This document shows, piece after piece, positions 20,275 through 28,574 of a stretch of 64,000 bases of DNA. Origin of the DNA: JAGQRJ01 sp041402045 (GTDB lineage Bacteria > Planctomycetota > J058); the NCBI GenBank assembly GCA_041402045.1, contig JAWKSZ010000024.1, positions 1 through 64,000 of the forward strand. Reading direction: 5' to 3'. Numbering within the stretch: the stretch's first letter is position 1; every line of letters starts with the position of its first letter. Below the pieces are notes generated by a model that had not been told where the DNA came from, did no database searches, and was given only the letters and a program-made list of their open reading frames with translations. A program made the translations under genes and the position numbers.

Positions 20275-20531
20275 GGGGCGCGTCGAGCGCGCCGGCGCCG
20301 AGCTGGCGCGGCTCGAGCCCGGGCGGCTCGTCGGCGAGAGGAGCTACCTCACCGGCGAGCGACCGGGCGTGGACGTGCCGCGCGGCGGAGCCGTGCCGGT
20401 TCCTGGCGTGGGAGGCGCAGGCGCTGCGCGAGCTGCTCGCTCGCCGACCGGAGCTGCGCGGGGCCTTCCAGGGGATCCTCGGCGCGGACCTCTCACGCAA
20501 GCTGCGCGCCAGGCTCTGTCCGAGGACGACT
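20275..20531 (+). pseudogene. Relic of a cyclic-nucleotide-binding-like (cNMP/Popeye) protein
   Basis: Two frames together read like the C-terminal half of a cNMP-binding-fold protein: ELARLEPGRLVGERSYLTGE in one frame, then after a shift near 20385-20400 RFLAWEAQALRELLARRPEL and GAFQGILGADLSRKLRA. There is no usable start and no 5' half, so it is a decayed fragment. The family resemblance is from memory. The rest of the 20236-20593 interval shows nothing else. Confidence 0.55.
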
Positions 20532-20593
20532 GAACTCGCCGCGGCGCAGGCTCGGGTCGAGCTGCGGCCCGAGGGGGCGGCGACCCCCTCGGC

Positions 20594-22597
20594 TCAGCGG
20601 GGCACGATCCGCAGGCTGATCCGGACCCGAGTCGTGCGGGTGGAGCTGTGCAGCGGGGTGTCCTCGCCGGGGTCGTAGAACGTGCGGGTGTGCACGAACA
20701 CCTCGCGCAGCGAGGCCGAGCTGGGTTCGCCCCCGATCGCCACGAAGTCTCCTTCCTGGGTCAGCTCGCCGTCGGCGGTGACCTCGAACGCCCGCTTGTC
20801 GTGGGGCCGGGTCCACGGGGTGCGGTCGCTGCTGGCGCGCGCCTTAGCGGACCAGCGCAGGCGCAGGTCGCGGTCCTCCGCGGCGCGCGCGCAGCGCCCG
20901 ACGAGCTGCTCGAGCTCGACGGAGGGCAGCCCGCGGGCCCAGGGGTTCTCGGACTCGTCCTCGGTGCGGAAGCGGCTCACGCTCCAGTCCTCGCGCGCGT
21001 CCTGGGTCGGGGGGAGCACGCTCAGCAGGTCGTTCAGGAACCTGCGCACCGTGTCCGAGGAGCCGAGCCACCCCAGCCGCAAGCGCAACAGGTCCGTGCC
21101 CCGCACGTCGGCGTAGACCGCGTCGTGGATCGCCTCGATCCCGCGCACCCGCTCCACCTGCCCCGTGGTCAGGTCCAGCTCGAGGGAGAAGCGCTGGCCC
21201 GGGAGGCGCAGCAGCGGGTGATCGAGGTCGCGCTGGGCGCGCGAGTCGAAGTGCACCGGGTCTAGCCCGCCGCGGCGTCCGCCGCGCGAGTCCGGCTCGT
21301 AGTCGAAGGTCAGGTCCTCGAAGGTCGCCTCGATCTGGGCCAGCCGCCCCTGGTGGCCGGTGACCGTCCACTCCATGCGGACCCACGAGCGGCGGTCCGA
21401 GACGCTGAGGTCGTTGACCAGCTCGGACTCGCGGTGGCGCTCCAGCTCGACCTCGAGGGTCCGCGTCCAGCCCACCGGGAGCGCGAGCTGCGCGCCCGCG
21501 GGCAGGGTCGGGGGCGGGGGGGCGGGAGGGGGCTCCGCGATGGCGGGCGGCGGCTCCGTCGGGCTCGCGCCCGGGGGGGCCAAGGCCCACACCGCGAGCA
21601 GCGGGAGCCCGAGCAGGGCCAGGCCTCCGAACGCCAGGGCCGGCCAGGGCAGGCCCCGGGAGGCGGGGGCGCGCAGCGCGCGCTCGAGGTCCTCGGCGAA
21701 GGCGCGCGCGTCGGGGTGACGCGCCGCGGGGTCGGGCTGCAGCGCGCGATCGACGACCGCCTCCAGCCGCCGGTCGACCTGGGGGTCGAGCTCGTGCAGG
21801 CGCGGGCGCTCGCCGCCGCAGATCCGCGCGCTGAGGGTCAGCATGTCCTCGCCGGTGAAGGGCAGCGCGTCGACGAGGCAGGCGTAGAGCAGGACGCCCA
21901 GCGCCCACACGTCGCAGGGCGGGCCGAAGGCCGAGTGCTTGCCGCGGATCTGCTCCGGGGACATGAACAGCGGCGTGCCGATCATGATCCCGGTCTGGGT
22001 CAGGGTCTCGGCGTCGGGTTCCGAGCCCAGCCCGAAGTCGGTGAGCCGCAGGCTGCCGTTCTGGGCCACGAGCACGTTCGCCGGCTTGAGGTCCCGGTGC
22101 ACGACCCCCTGGGCGTGGGCGTCGCCCACGATCCGGGCCAGCTCGAGCACGAGCCCGGCCCGATCCGCGCGGTCGCGCTCGGGGATCACCGCGGCCAGGG
22201 ACCGCGCCCCGGGCACGAGCTCGTAGGCGAGGTAGGGGGCGCCTGCGGCGTCGCCCGAGCTCAAGAGCCGCACGATCCCCGGGTGGTCGAAGCGCGCGGC
22301 GAGCTGGGCCTCGCGCGCGAACCGCTCGCGCTGCTGACGCGACGCGCTCGGGCGCAGGACCTTGAGCGCCACCGCGTCCCCGCGCTCGCGGTCGCGGGCC
22401 AGGAGCACGACCCCGCTCATGCCGCGCCCCAGCTCTCGACCGAGCTCGTAGCGCGCCTCGAGGGCGGCGAGCACGGGCGCGGGGAGCAGCCCGTCCTGGA
22501 GCAGGCCCATGTCCCCCGCCGGGGGCGCGGGGGCCAGGGTCTCCGCCGAGCGGGAGACCGACTCCCACATGCTCAAGCCCTTGGGCGTGCGGCTCAT
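20594..22597 (-). CDS. Ser/Thr protein kinase with unrecognised extracellular domain
   Basis: A 667-residue PknB-type kinase. The kinase domain runs from about residue 50 to 315: glycine loop LGRGMSGVVLLA, VALKVL lysine near 79, HRDLKPAN near 168-175, DFG near 187, GTPLFMSPEQ. One helix (about 328-348, FGGLALLGLPLLAVWAL) and a Pro-rich spacer lead to an outer domain of about 290 residues that I do not recognise. That domain is beta-rich and Arg/Asp-rich with no Cys pairs. The domain is unlike those of the other five kinases here. The start could also be one of several Met codons within the first 30 residues. Confidence 0.92.
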   Translation of the reverse strand: MSRTPKGLSMWESVSRSAETLAPAPPAGDMGLLQDGLLPAPVLAALEARYELGRELGRGMSGVVLLARDRERGDAVALKVLRPSASRQQRERFAREAQLAARFDHPGIVRLLSSGDAAGAPYLAYELVPGARSLAAVIPERDRADRAGLVLELARIVGDAHAQGVVHRDLKPANVLVAQNGSLRLTDFGLGSEPDAETLTQTGIMIGTPLFMSPEQIRGKHSAFGPPCDVWALGVLLYACLVDALPFTGEDMLTLSARICGGERPRLHELDPQVDRRLEAVVDRALQPDPAARHPDARAFAEDLERALRAPASRGLPWPALAFGGLALLGLPLLAVWALAPPGASPTEPPPAIAEPPPAPPPPTLPAGAQLALPVGWTRTLEVELERHRESELVNDLSVSDRRSWVRMEWTVTGHQGRLAQIEATFEDLTFDYEPDSRGGRRGGLDPVHFDSRAQRDLDHPLLRLPGQRFSLELDLTTGQVERVRGIEAIHDAVYADVRGTDLLRLRLGWLGSSDTVRRFLNDLLSVLPPTQDAREDWSVSRFRTEDESENPWARGLPSVELEQLVGRCARAAEDRDLRLRWSAKARASSDRTPWTRPHDKRAFEVTADGELTQEGDFVAIGGEPSSASLREVFVHTRTFYDPGEDTPLHSSTRTTRVRISLRIVPR

Positions 22598-22652
22598 GCC
22601 TTGGGAGTACCCCCGTCGGCGGCGAGGCGCCAGCGGCCTCGGGGTGGATCCG

Positions 22653-24260
22653 CTACCCCAAGCCCTTGGGGGCCAGGGCGCGCTCGAGGAGCCCCAGGAG
22701 CTGGTCGACGCCGAGGGCCAGGAGCGCTGCCGGGACCGCGCCGGCGAAGATCATGGCCCGGTCGTTGAGCTGGAGCCCGACGAAGATCGGCTGACCCAGG
22801 CCGCCGGCGCCGATGAACGCCGCGAGGGTCGCCACGCCAATGCTGATCACCGTGGCGGTGCGGATCCCGGCCATGATCGTGTTGGTCGCCAGGGGCAGCT
22901 GGATCCGAGTCAGGATCCGACCCTCGGTGAGCCCCATGGCGCGAGCGGCCTCGACGAGGTCGGGGTCGACCTCGGTCAGGCCGGTGGCGGTGTTCCGCAG
23001 CACCGGCAGGATCGCGTAGAGGAACAGCGCCGCGATCGCCGACTGGGGCGAGAGCCCGAACCCCGGGATCGGGATCATGAACGCGAGCAGCGCCAGGCTG
23101 GGGATCGTCTGGATCACGCCCGCGGCGCCGATCAGCCAGCGCCAGTTGGGGTCCCGGTAGACGAGCACCCCGAGCGGGACGGCGACCAGGACCGTGAGCA
23201 GGACCGCGAGCCCCGCGAGCATGAGGTGCTCGGCGGCCAGGCGCAGCGTGATCCCGACCCGGCCGCGCATGAACGCCCACACGCTGGGGCGGGCCGTCGT
23301 CTCCTCCAGGGTCAGGTCCGCGCCGGCCTGCGCGCGCGCCTCGATCAGGGCCTGGGCCTGCGCCACGCGCTCGGGCTCGGAGGGCGCGCCTTGGACCAGG
23401 CCCTCGCCCAGGAGGTAGGCCCGGGCCACCTCCGCGGCGCTGAACCCGTCGAGCTCGACCAGGCTGTTGAGCACGAGCATGTGCTGGTCCGAGAGCCGGA
23501 ACGCGAGCCGGTCGAGGACCGGCTGCAGCTCGGGGTGCGCGGCGAGGGTGTCCTGGCGGACCACCGGCGCGCAGTCGTAGGGGGGGAAGTAGCGCCGGTC
23601 GTCCCGGAGCGCGAGCAGGTCGTACTTCACCAGCTTGGCGTCGGTGGTGTAGGCGTCGACGAGCTGGATCCGGTCGTTGGCGAGGGCGGAATACGCCAGC
23701 CCGTGCTCCATGCCGCGCACCGGGATCGCGCCCAGCCCGTAGGTCTGGCTCAGTCCAGGCCAGCCGTCCCCGCGCTTCAAGAACTCGGGGCTGACCCCGG
23801 CCTGCAGGCGTCCCGCGTGCTCGCGCAGGTCGGAGAGCCGAGTGACCCCCAGCTCCTGCGCCAGGTCCTTGCGCAGCGCGATCGCGTAGGAGTTGTTGAA
23901 GCCGAAGGGCTTGGCCCAGGTCAGCCCCCACTCGCGCTCGAACCCCTCGCGGACGCGCACGAAGGCCTCGAGCGGGTCGCTGACGGGCTGGGGGATCCCC
24001 AGGAGGACCGCCCAGCCGGTGCCGGTGTATTCGGGGTAGATGTCTATGTCGCCGGACTTGAGCGCGGTGAACACCACAGTGGTCCCGCCGAGGTTCGCTC
24101 GACGCTCGACCTCGAGCTCGGTCTCGGCCTCGATCAGCTGCGCCATGACCTCGGCCAGGAGCCCGCTCTCGGGGAAGTTCTTGCTCCCGATCGTGATCGT
24201 GTCGGCGCGGGCGCCGAGGGCGGCCAGGAGCAGCGCGGCGCCGAGGGCTGGAGCGCGCAC
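22653..24260 (-). CDS. Osmoprotectant ABC transporter: fused substrate-binding protein and permease
   Basis: A 535-residue fusion of two parts usually separate in OpuC/ProWX systems. Residues 1-20 are a signal peptide; about 20-290 form an OpuAC-type binding domain (TIGSKNFPESGLLAEVMAQL; IDIYPEYTGTGWAVLLG; aromatic residues YTTDAKLVKYDLLALRDDRR). About 320-535 form a BPD_transp_1 permease with the EAA loop EAARAMGLTEGRILTRIQLP. It imports quaternary amines such as glycine betaine, choline or carnitine. The GTG start overlaps the stop of the ATPase gene by one base (TAGTG), so the two are translationally coupled. Confidence 0.93.
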   Translation of the reverse strand: MRAPALGAALLLAALGARADTITIGSKNFPESGLLAEVMAQLIEAETELEVERRANLGGTTVVFTALKSGDIDIYPEYTGTGWAVLLGIPQPVSDPLEAFVRVREGFEREWGLTWAKPFGFNNSYAIALRKDLAQELGVTRLSDLREHAGRLQAGVSPEFLKRGDGWPGLSQTYGLGAIPVRGMEHGLAYSALANDRIQLVDAYTTDAKLVKYDLLALRDDRRYFPPYDCAPVVRQDTLAAHPELQPVLDRLAFRLSDQHMLVLNSLVELDGFSAAEVARAYLLGEGLVQGAPSEPERVAQAQALIEARAQAGADLTLEETTARPSVWAFMRGRVGITLRLAAEHLMLAGLAVLLTVLVAVPLGVLVYRDPNWRWLIGAAGVIQTIPSLALLAFMIPIPGFGLSPQSAIAALFLYAILPVLRNTATGLTEVDPDLVEAARAMGLTEGRILTRIQLPLATNTIMAGIRTATVISIGVATLAAFIGAGGLGQPIFVGLQLNDRAMIFAGAVPAALLALGVDQLLGLLERALAPKGLG

Positions 24261-25015
24261 TAGCCCTCCCCGTGCAGGTGGCTCTGGAGGAACGCGCGCA
24301 CGAAGTCGTTGGCCGGGCGCTCGCGGAAGTCCTCCGCCGTCCCGAGCTGGACCACGCGCCCGTGGTCCATGAGCGCGACCTGATCGCCGAGCTTGAACGC
24401 CTCGTCCATGTCGTGGGTCACGATCACGATCGTCTTCTTGACCCGGGTCTTGAGGTCGAGGAACTCGTCGTGGATCTGGCTGCGGGTGATCGGGTCCAGC
24501 GCGCCGAAGGGCTCGTCCATGAGCACGTAGTCGGGGTCGAGGGCCAGGGCGCGGGCGACCCCCACCCGCTGGCGCTGACCGCCGGAGACCTCGCGCGGGT
24601 AGCGCCCGCGGAACGCGTCAGGGGGCAGGTTCACCAGGTTCAGGAGCTCGTCCACCCGCGCGCGGGTGCGCTCGGCCTCCCAGCCCTCCTCCTGGCAGAG
24701 CAGCCCGACGTTCTCGGCGAGGGTCATGTGCGGGAACAACCCGCCCTTCTGGATCACGTAGCCCAGCCGGCGCCGCAGGCGGATCACGTCCTGGGCCGTG
24801 ACGTCTTCGCCCCCCACGCGGATCGTGCCGCTGGTGGGTTCGATCAGGCGGTTGATCATCTTCATGGTCGTGGTCTTGCCGCAGCCGCTCGTCCCGATCA
24901 GGCACAGGGTCTCGCCCGCGCCGACGGTGAAGCTCACGCCGTCCACCGCGACCACCGGGTCGCCCTGCCCCCCGCGGGGGGGGAACACCTTGCGCACCGC
25001 CTCGAGCTCGATCAA
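24260..25015 (-). CDS. Osmoprotectant ABC transporter ATP-binding protein
   Basis: A 251-residue ABC ATPase of the OpuBA/ProV type. Walker A is GTSGCGKTTT near residue 41, followed by the typical MKMINRLIEPTSG. The Q-loop is YVIQKGGLFPHMT, the signature is VSGGQRQRVGVARAL, and Walker B is YVLMDEPFGALDP with the H-switch VTHD. It lacks the C-terminal CBS pair found in ProV/OpuCA. The TTG start at 25015 (LIELEAVRKVF) is supported by a GGAGG site upstream. A LysR regulator diverges from this operon, about 200 bp away. Confidence 0.93.
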   Translation of the reverse strand: MIELEAVRKVFPPRGGQGDPVVAVDGVSFTVGAGETLCLIGTSGCGKTTTMKMINRLIEPTSGTIRVGGEDVTAQDVIRLRRRLGYVIQKGGLFPHMTLAENVGLLCQEEGWEAERTRARVDELLNLVNLPPDAFRGRYPREVSGGQRQRVGVARALALDPDYVLMDEPFGALDPITRSQIHDEFLDLKTRVKKTIVIVTHDMDEAFKLGDQVALMDHGRVVQLGTAEDFRERPANDFVRAFLQSHLHGEG

Positions 25016-25216
25016 AGGTCCTCCGCTCGACGCCCGCGGCGTCCCGCGCCTCACGCAGAGGCGCCGAGCGCGCTCCAGGCGAGAGCAGCGCGGCGCAGCG
25101 CTGCGTCTGGCGCTCGCGGCCGGAGTATAGCAGGGGTCGCTGGCGCGCCTCGCCTCGCGGGCGGGCACCGCAACAGTCTGCGAAGTATCGTTGAGTCTGA
25201 AGAAAGAGAGGGGCGC

Positions 25217-26122
25217 GTGGATCGACTGCTGCGGCTGACCCGGGTGTGGAACCACCTTCCGGGGTTCCGGGCGGTGGCCGAGACCGAGCACCTGCCCTCC
25301 GCCGCGGAGCGCCTGGGGGTCACGCCCTCGGCGCTGTCGCGCACGGTCTCGGCCATGGAGCGCCACCTGGGGCGCAAGCTCTTCGACCGCCGCGGGCGCA
25401 AGCTCGTGCTCAACGAAGAGGGACGCCAGCTCCTGAGCTACCTGCGCGGGACCATGCGCCGCTTCGACGACCTCCTCGACGACCTCCAGGGCGAGGAGCG
25501 CGGGGGCCCGGTGCGGATCGCGAGCGGGTCCCAGCTCGCCACGAGCCTCGTGATCGCCTGCCTCCCGCAGCTGGAGGAGCTCGAGCCGGGGCTGCGCCCC
25601 GAGCTGTGTCTGCCCCGGGACGACCCCCACGCCCAGCTGCTCAAGGGCGAGATCGACCTCTACCTCTCGGAGTTCTCCCCCGCGCCGCGGGCGCTGCACG
25701 TCGAGGTCCTCGGGCACTACCAAAACGGCGTCTACTGCGGCGAGGGGCACCCGCTGTTTCGCCGACGCCGGCTGGGGGTCGAGGAGCTGCTCCAGCACCC
25801 GTTCGTGGGGCCGCCCGAGATCGCGGGGCCGGCCCCGGACAACTGGCCCCCGGAGCTGCGGCGCGAAGTGCGGGTGCACGTGGAGCAGCTGACCTCCGCG
25901 CTCCTGATCTGCGCCCAGGGGCGCTACCTCTCCGCCCTGCCCGACTCCGTCGTGCGCCTGGTCGGCGCCGGTCGCCTCAAGCGCCTGCCCTGGGACGGCA
26001 TGCCGCCGGCCCGGATCTACGCCACCCTGCGCCCGATCCTCGGCCCCCGAGATCGCGCGGCCCGGGTGCTCACGGTGCTGCGGGCGGTCGCCGCTCGTGT
26101 TGAGCTGGAAGCAACAGGCTGA
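25217..26122 (+). CDS. LysR-family transcriptional regulator
   Basis: A 301-residue regulator. Residues 5-65 form the winged HTH: FRAVAETEHLPSAAERLGVT, PSALSRTVSAMERHLGRKLF, DRRGRKLVLNEEG. Residues 95-295 form the inducer-binding domain (VRIASGSQLATSLVIACLPQ). The GTG at 25217 is preceded by an AGAGAGGGG site. It is divergent from the osmoprotectant transporter, so control of that operon is the natural hypothesis, and the binding site should lie in 25016-25216. LysR control of Opu systems is unusual, since GbsR- or MarR-type regulators are commoner. Confidence 0.9.
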   Translation: MDRLLRLTRVWNHLPGFRAVAETEHLPSAAERLGVTPSALSRTVSAMERHLGRKLFDRRGRKLVLNEEGRQLLSYLRGTMRRFDDLLDDLQGEERGGPVRIASGSQLATSLVIACLPQLEELEPGLRPELCLPRDDPHAQLLKGEIDLYLSEFSPAPRALHVEVLGHYQNGVYCGEGHPLFRRRRLGVEELLQHPFVGPPEIAGPAPDNWPPELRREVRVHVEQLTSALLICAQGRYLSALPDSVVRLVGAGRLKRLPWDGMPPARIYATLRPILGPRDRAARVLTVLRAVAARVELEATG

Positions 26123-26589
26123 TTCCTTATTGTTCACTTCAGTTCATGTGCTGGGTTCCGGGTGTGCCGTCCCGTGAGAGGGCACGGGGTTGTGGAAGGC
26201 CCCGGAGCTGGAAGAGCGAGGCAAGGAAGGAAGCTTCGAGGACCACGCGACACAAGGCCGTGATTCGCTCTTCGGGGCGCCTGTCCCTGCCGGATTCTAG
26301 CGACCGCTGACCGCCTGCTGGGCAGGCGCGTCAGCGGCCGCTGGGGTCCCCGGCCTGCTGTGGGCCCTCCAGCCGGTCGCTCCCCCGAGCCGGTGGGACG
26401 CGTCGCGCCTCTTCCGCGTCGAGCGTCGTGAGCGCGCCGCGCCTGGCCCCCGAGTGGGTGGTTGACCCTGCGCAGCGCGAGCCCCGAGGGGCAGCGCGCC
26501 TCCTGGCCTCCCCTCTGGTAGGGCTCGCCGGGACGTGGCTTCATGGTTCCACGAGGCCGAGCATGACCCGAGCGATCCTGGCGATCTCA
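26123..26589. other. Gene-free interval
   Basis: The stretch just after the LysR stop is locally AT-richer (TTCCTTATTGTTCACTTCAG) and contains no gene I can support. The open frames on both strands have the skewed amino acid content of shadow frames. No known element or repeat shared with other intervals was seen, apart from a small palindromic run around CGCTGACC/GTCAGCGGCC near 26308-26342. Confidence 0.5.
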
Positions 26590-26880
26590 AATCCCGACCG
26601 CGAGCGCCTACGCCGCGCCCAGCCGCGGGGACCTGGCCCACGCCTACATGCAGGTCGAGCGCGGCCTCGAGCGCGCGGGACCCTGAGCGACGCCCGCCGC
26701 AAGGAGGTCAACCAGCGCTTCGACCGCGCGACGCTGGCCTTCTTCTCCGGCGCGACCGAGCGCGCTGACGCAGCTGCGCGAGCTGGCCGCGGAGCCTCGA
26801 GGGCCGCGACCCTGCCCTCGCGCAGGGCCTGACCGACGTCCCTGCAGCCGGCGCTGTGGGCCCCGGGCTCCCCGGCGCCG
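26590..26880 (+). pseudogene. Frameshifted N-terminal part of the downstream hydrolase
   Basis: Three frames together read as one helical domain: AYAAPSRGDLAHAYMQVERG, then LSDARRKEVNQRFDRATLAF, then ALTQLRELA and LEGRDPALAQGLTDVPAAG. The frame changes near 26685, 26765 and 26800. Such a helical N-terminus is common before alpha/beta hydrolase domains of this type in planctomycetes (from memory). The parts run directly into the intact hydrolase frame, so this looks like the gene's own start, broken by at least three indels. Confidence 0.6.
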
Positions 26881-27849
26881 GTGCTCTCGGCCCCAGGGCC
26901 CTGTCGGCTCGAGCTCGTGCCCCTCGGCGCCGACGCCCCCGCGCTCAGCCTGAACGTCGAGCCCGGCCCGGTCCCCCAACTCGGGTCCCTCGCCCCCGGC
27001 GTCTACCGGGTCGACGCGCAGGGCTTCAGCGTGGGGCGCTTCACGGTGTGCCGGCGCTACCCGGAGCCCCTGCGTCAGGCCCTCGAGGCCCGGCTCGCGC
27101 GGCTCGAGCCCAGCGACCAGGCCCGGATCCTCGGCGCGCGGCTGCGGCTCCTGACCCGGGAGCCGGACCCTGGAGACACGACCCAGGTGCTCTGCGACCA
27201 ACCCGCCCTCTCGACCCGCCTCGAGGCCGAGCTCGAGGCCCTCGAGCACGGCGAGGACCCCTACCGCGGGCGGGTCGGGTCGACCTGGCGACCGCTCGAG
27301 GTCGGCGGGCGCGAGGTCGGACTGCGGGTCTACGCGCCCCAGCGCGCGCGCGCGGGCGTCGCCCTCCCTCTGGTGATCGCGTTCCACGGCGCGGGCGGCG
27401 ACGAGAACATGTGGACCTGGGGCTACGGTCGCGGGCGCCTGCTCGAGCTCGCCGAGTCCCAGGGGTTCCTCCTGGCCACCCCGCGCACCGAGGTCTTCCT
27501 CCGCGCGCCGGGGCCGACCCTCGCGGCGTTGCTCGCCTCCCTCGCCGACGACTACCGGATCGATCGCGGGCGGGTGTTCGGCGTCGGGCACTCGCTGGGG
27601 GTCATGGCCCTCGACGCCGCCCTGGGGGCCGCGGACTCCCCGCTCGCGGGGAGCCTGTGCTTCTCCGGGGCGCCGCGGCGGGCGAGCGAGCTCCCCCGCC
27701 GCGTCTACCTCGGGGGCGTCGACCCCCTGGTCCCGGCGCGGGCCGGCGAGGGGATCACGATCCTCCCCGGCTACGGACACACCCTGGGGGTTGGCCCGAC
27801 CCTCGACGAAGGGATCGACTGGCTCCTGGGTCAGCCCGGCTTCCGCTGA
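26881..27849 (+). CDS. Alpha/beta hydrolase (polyhydroxybutyrate depolymerase/esterase-like)
   Basis: The readable part is 322 residues. The hydrolase domain starts near residue 135: LPLVIAFHGAGGDENMWTWG gives the oxyanion-hole strand, and GVGHSLGVMAL near residue 237 is the nucleophile elbow, with Ser in GHSLG. GYGHTLG near residue 300 supplies a candidate catalytic His. The first 130 residues are a beta-rich domain. The ATG at 26881 is unlikely to be the native start because upstream frames hold a degraded N-terminus. A lipolytic or dienelactone-like role is possible; the substrate is unknown. No signal peptide can be assigned because of the broken start. Confidence 0.78.
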   Translation: MLSAPGPCRLELVPLGADAPALSLNVEPGPVPQLGSLAPGVYRVDAQGFSVGRFTVCRRYPEPLRQALEARLARLEPSDQARILGARLRLLTREPDPGDTTQVLCDQPALSTRLEAELEALEHGEDPYRGRVGSTWRPLEVGGREVGLRVYAPQRARAGVALPLVIAFHGAGGDENMWTWGYGRGRLLELAESQGFLLATPRTEVFLRAPGPTLAALLASLADDYRIDRGRVFGVGHSLGVMALDAALGAADSPLAGSLCFSGAPRRASELPRRVYLGGVDPLVPARAGEGITILPGYGHTLGVGPTLDEGIDWLLGQPGFR

Positions 27850-27890
27850 ACCGCGTGGAACCTCCGGCGCGCCGCGGCGTGTAGGAGGGC

Positions 27891-28574
27891 ATGCGTCGAC
27901 CCTCCTTGTGTGCCGCGCTGACCCTGACGTCCCTCGGGCTCGCCCTCGGGGCTCCCGACTCCGACCCCCCCGAGCGCGAGGTGCGCAGCGCCCTCGAGGG
28001 CTACGCGCTCCCGCGGGGCTCGGTGGCCGCGGTCGCGTCAGCCCTGGAGGCGCTGCGCACCAGCCCCGACCCTGAGGCGACGACCGCGACCCTCGAGCTC
28101 GCGACCCGCGCCTGCGCCTTGCTGGCAGACCTCGACCTGCGTCAGGCTCGACTCGCTGCGCAGGAGCAGCGGCTAGAGGAGCGCGCGCAGCGCCGGCGGA
28201 GCCGGCTGAGCGCCGAGGACCGCGAGACCCGCCAACGGCAGCTCGAGCTGACGCGCGTCAAGCTGCGGATCCAAGGCGCGCAGCGCGCGCGGCTCGCGGC
28301 GCTGCGCGACGCGCTCCTGGACACCGTCGCCGGGCTCCGCGTCCCCGCCGAGCCCTCGCTCTGCTCCGCGGCCGCGGAGGCCGCGCCCGAGTTGGCGGCG
28401 GCGGCGCTCGCCGCCCTGGCGCGGCTCCCGGGCGAGGGGGCCCGGGAGGCGCTGCGCGCCGGGCTCGCGAGCCCGCCCTCCCGCGCGGCGCTCTGCCGCC
28501 GCCTGGGCCGCGACCTCGGCCCCGACCCGGACCCCTGGCGCGCAGCGTTCACCCCGTCGAAGGACCGCCCATGA
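27891..28574 (+). CDS. Secreted coiled-coil protein of unknown function
   Basis: A 227-residue protein with a signal peptide (SLCAALTLTSLGLALGAPDS, residues 5-24). The middle (about 80-150) is a charged, heptad-like helix rich in Arg, Glu, Gln and Leu, and the C-terminal part is Ala-rich helical. No domain is recognised. Its stop overlaps the start of the next gene (ATGA at 28571-28574), so the two are coupled. The neighbour is a secreted thioredoxin-like protein. Confidence 0.78.
   Translation: MRRPSLCAALTLTSLGLALGAPDSDPPEREVRSALEGYALPRGSVAAVASALEALRTSPDPEATTATLELATRACALLADLDLRQARLAAQEQRLEERAQRRRSRLSAEDRETRQRQLELTRVKLRIQGAQRARLAALRDALLDTVAGLRVPAEPSLCSAAAEAAPELAAAALAALARLPGEGAREALRAGLASPPSRAALCRRLGRDLGPDPDPWRAAFTPSKDRP

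Noticed and set aside
26134..26544. 136-residue minus-strand open frame as a gene
   Set aside because: Composition is dominated by Arg/Pro/Gly with no domain, signal or ribosome site.
26685..26687. TGA in the hydrolase N-terminus as a second selenocysteine
   Set aside because: The conserved sequence continues in a different frame after it, so it is a frameshift, not readthrough.
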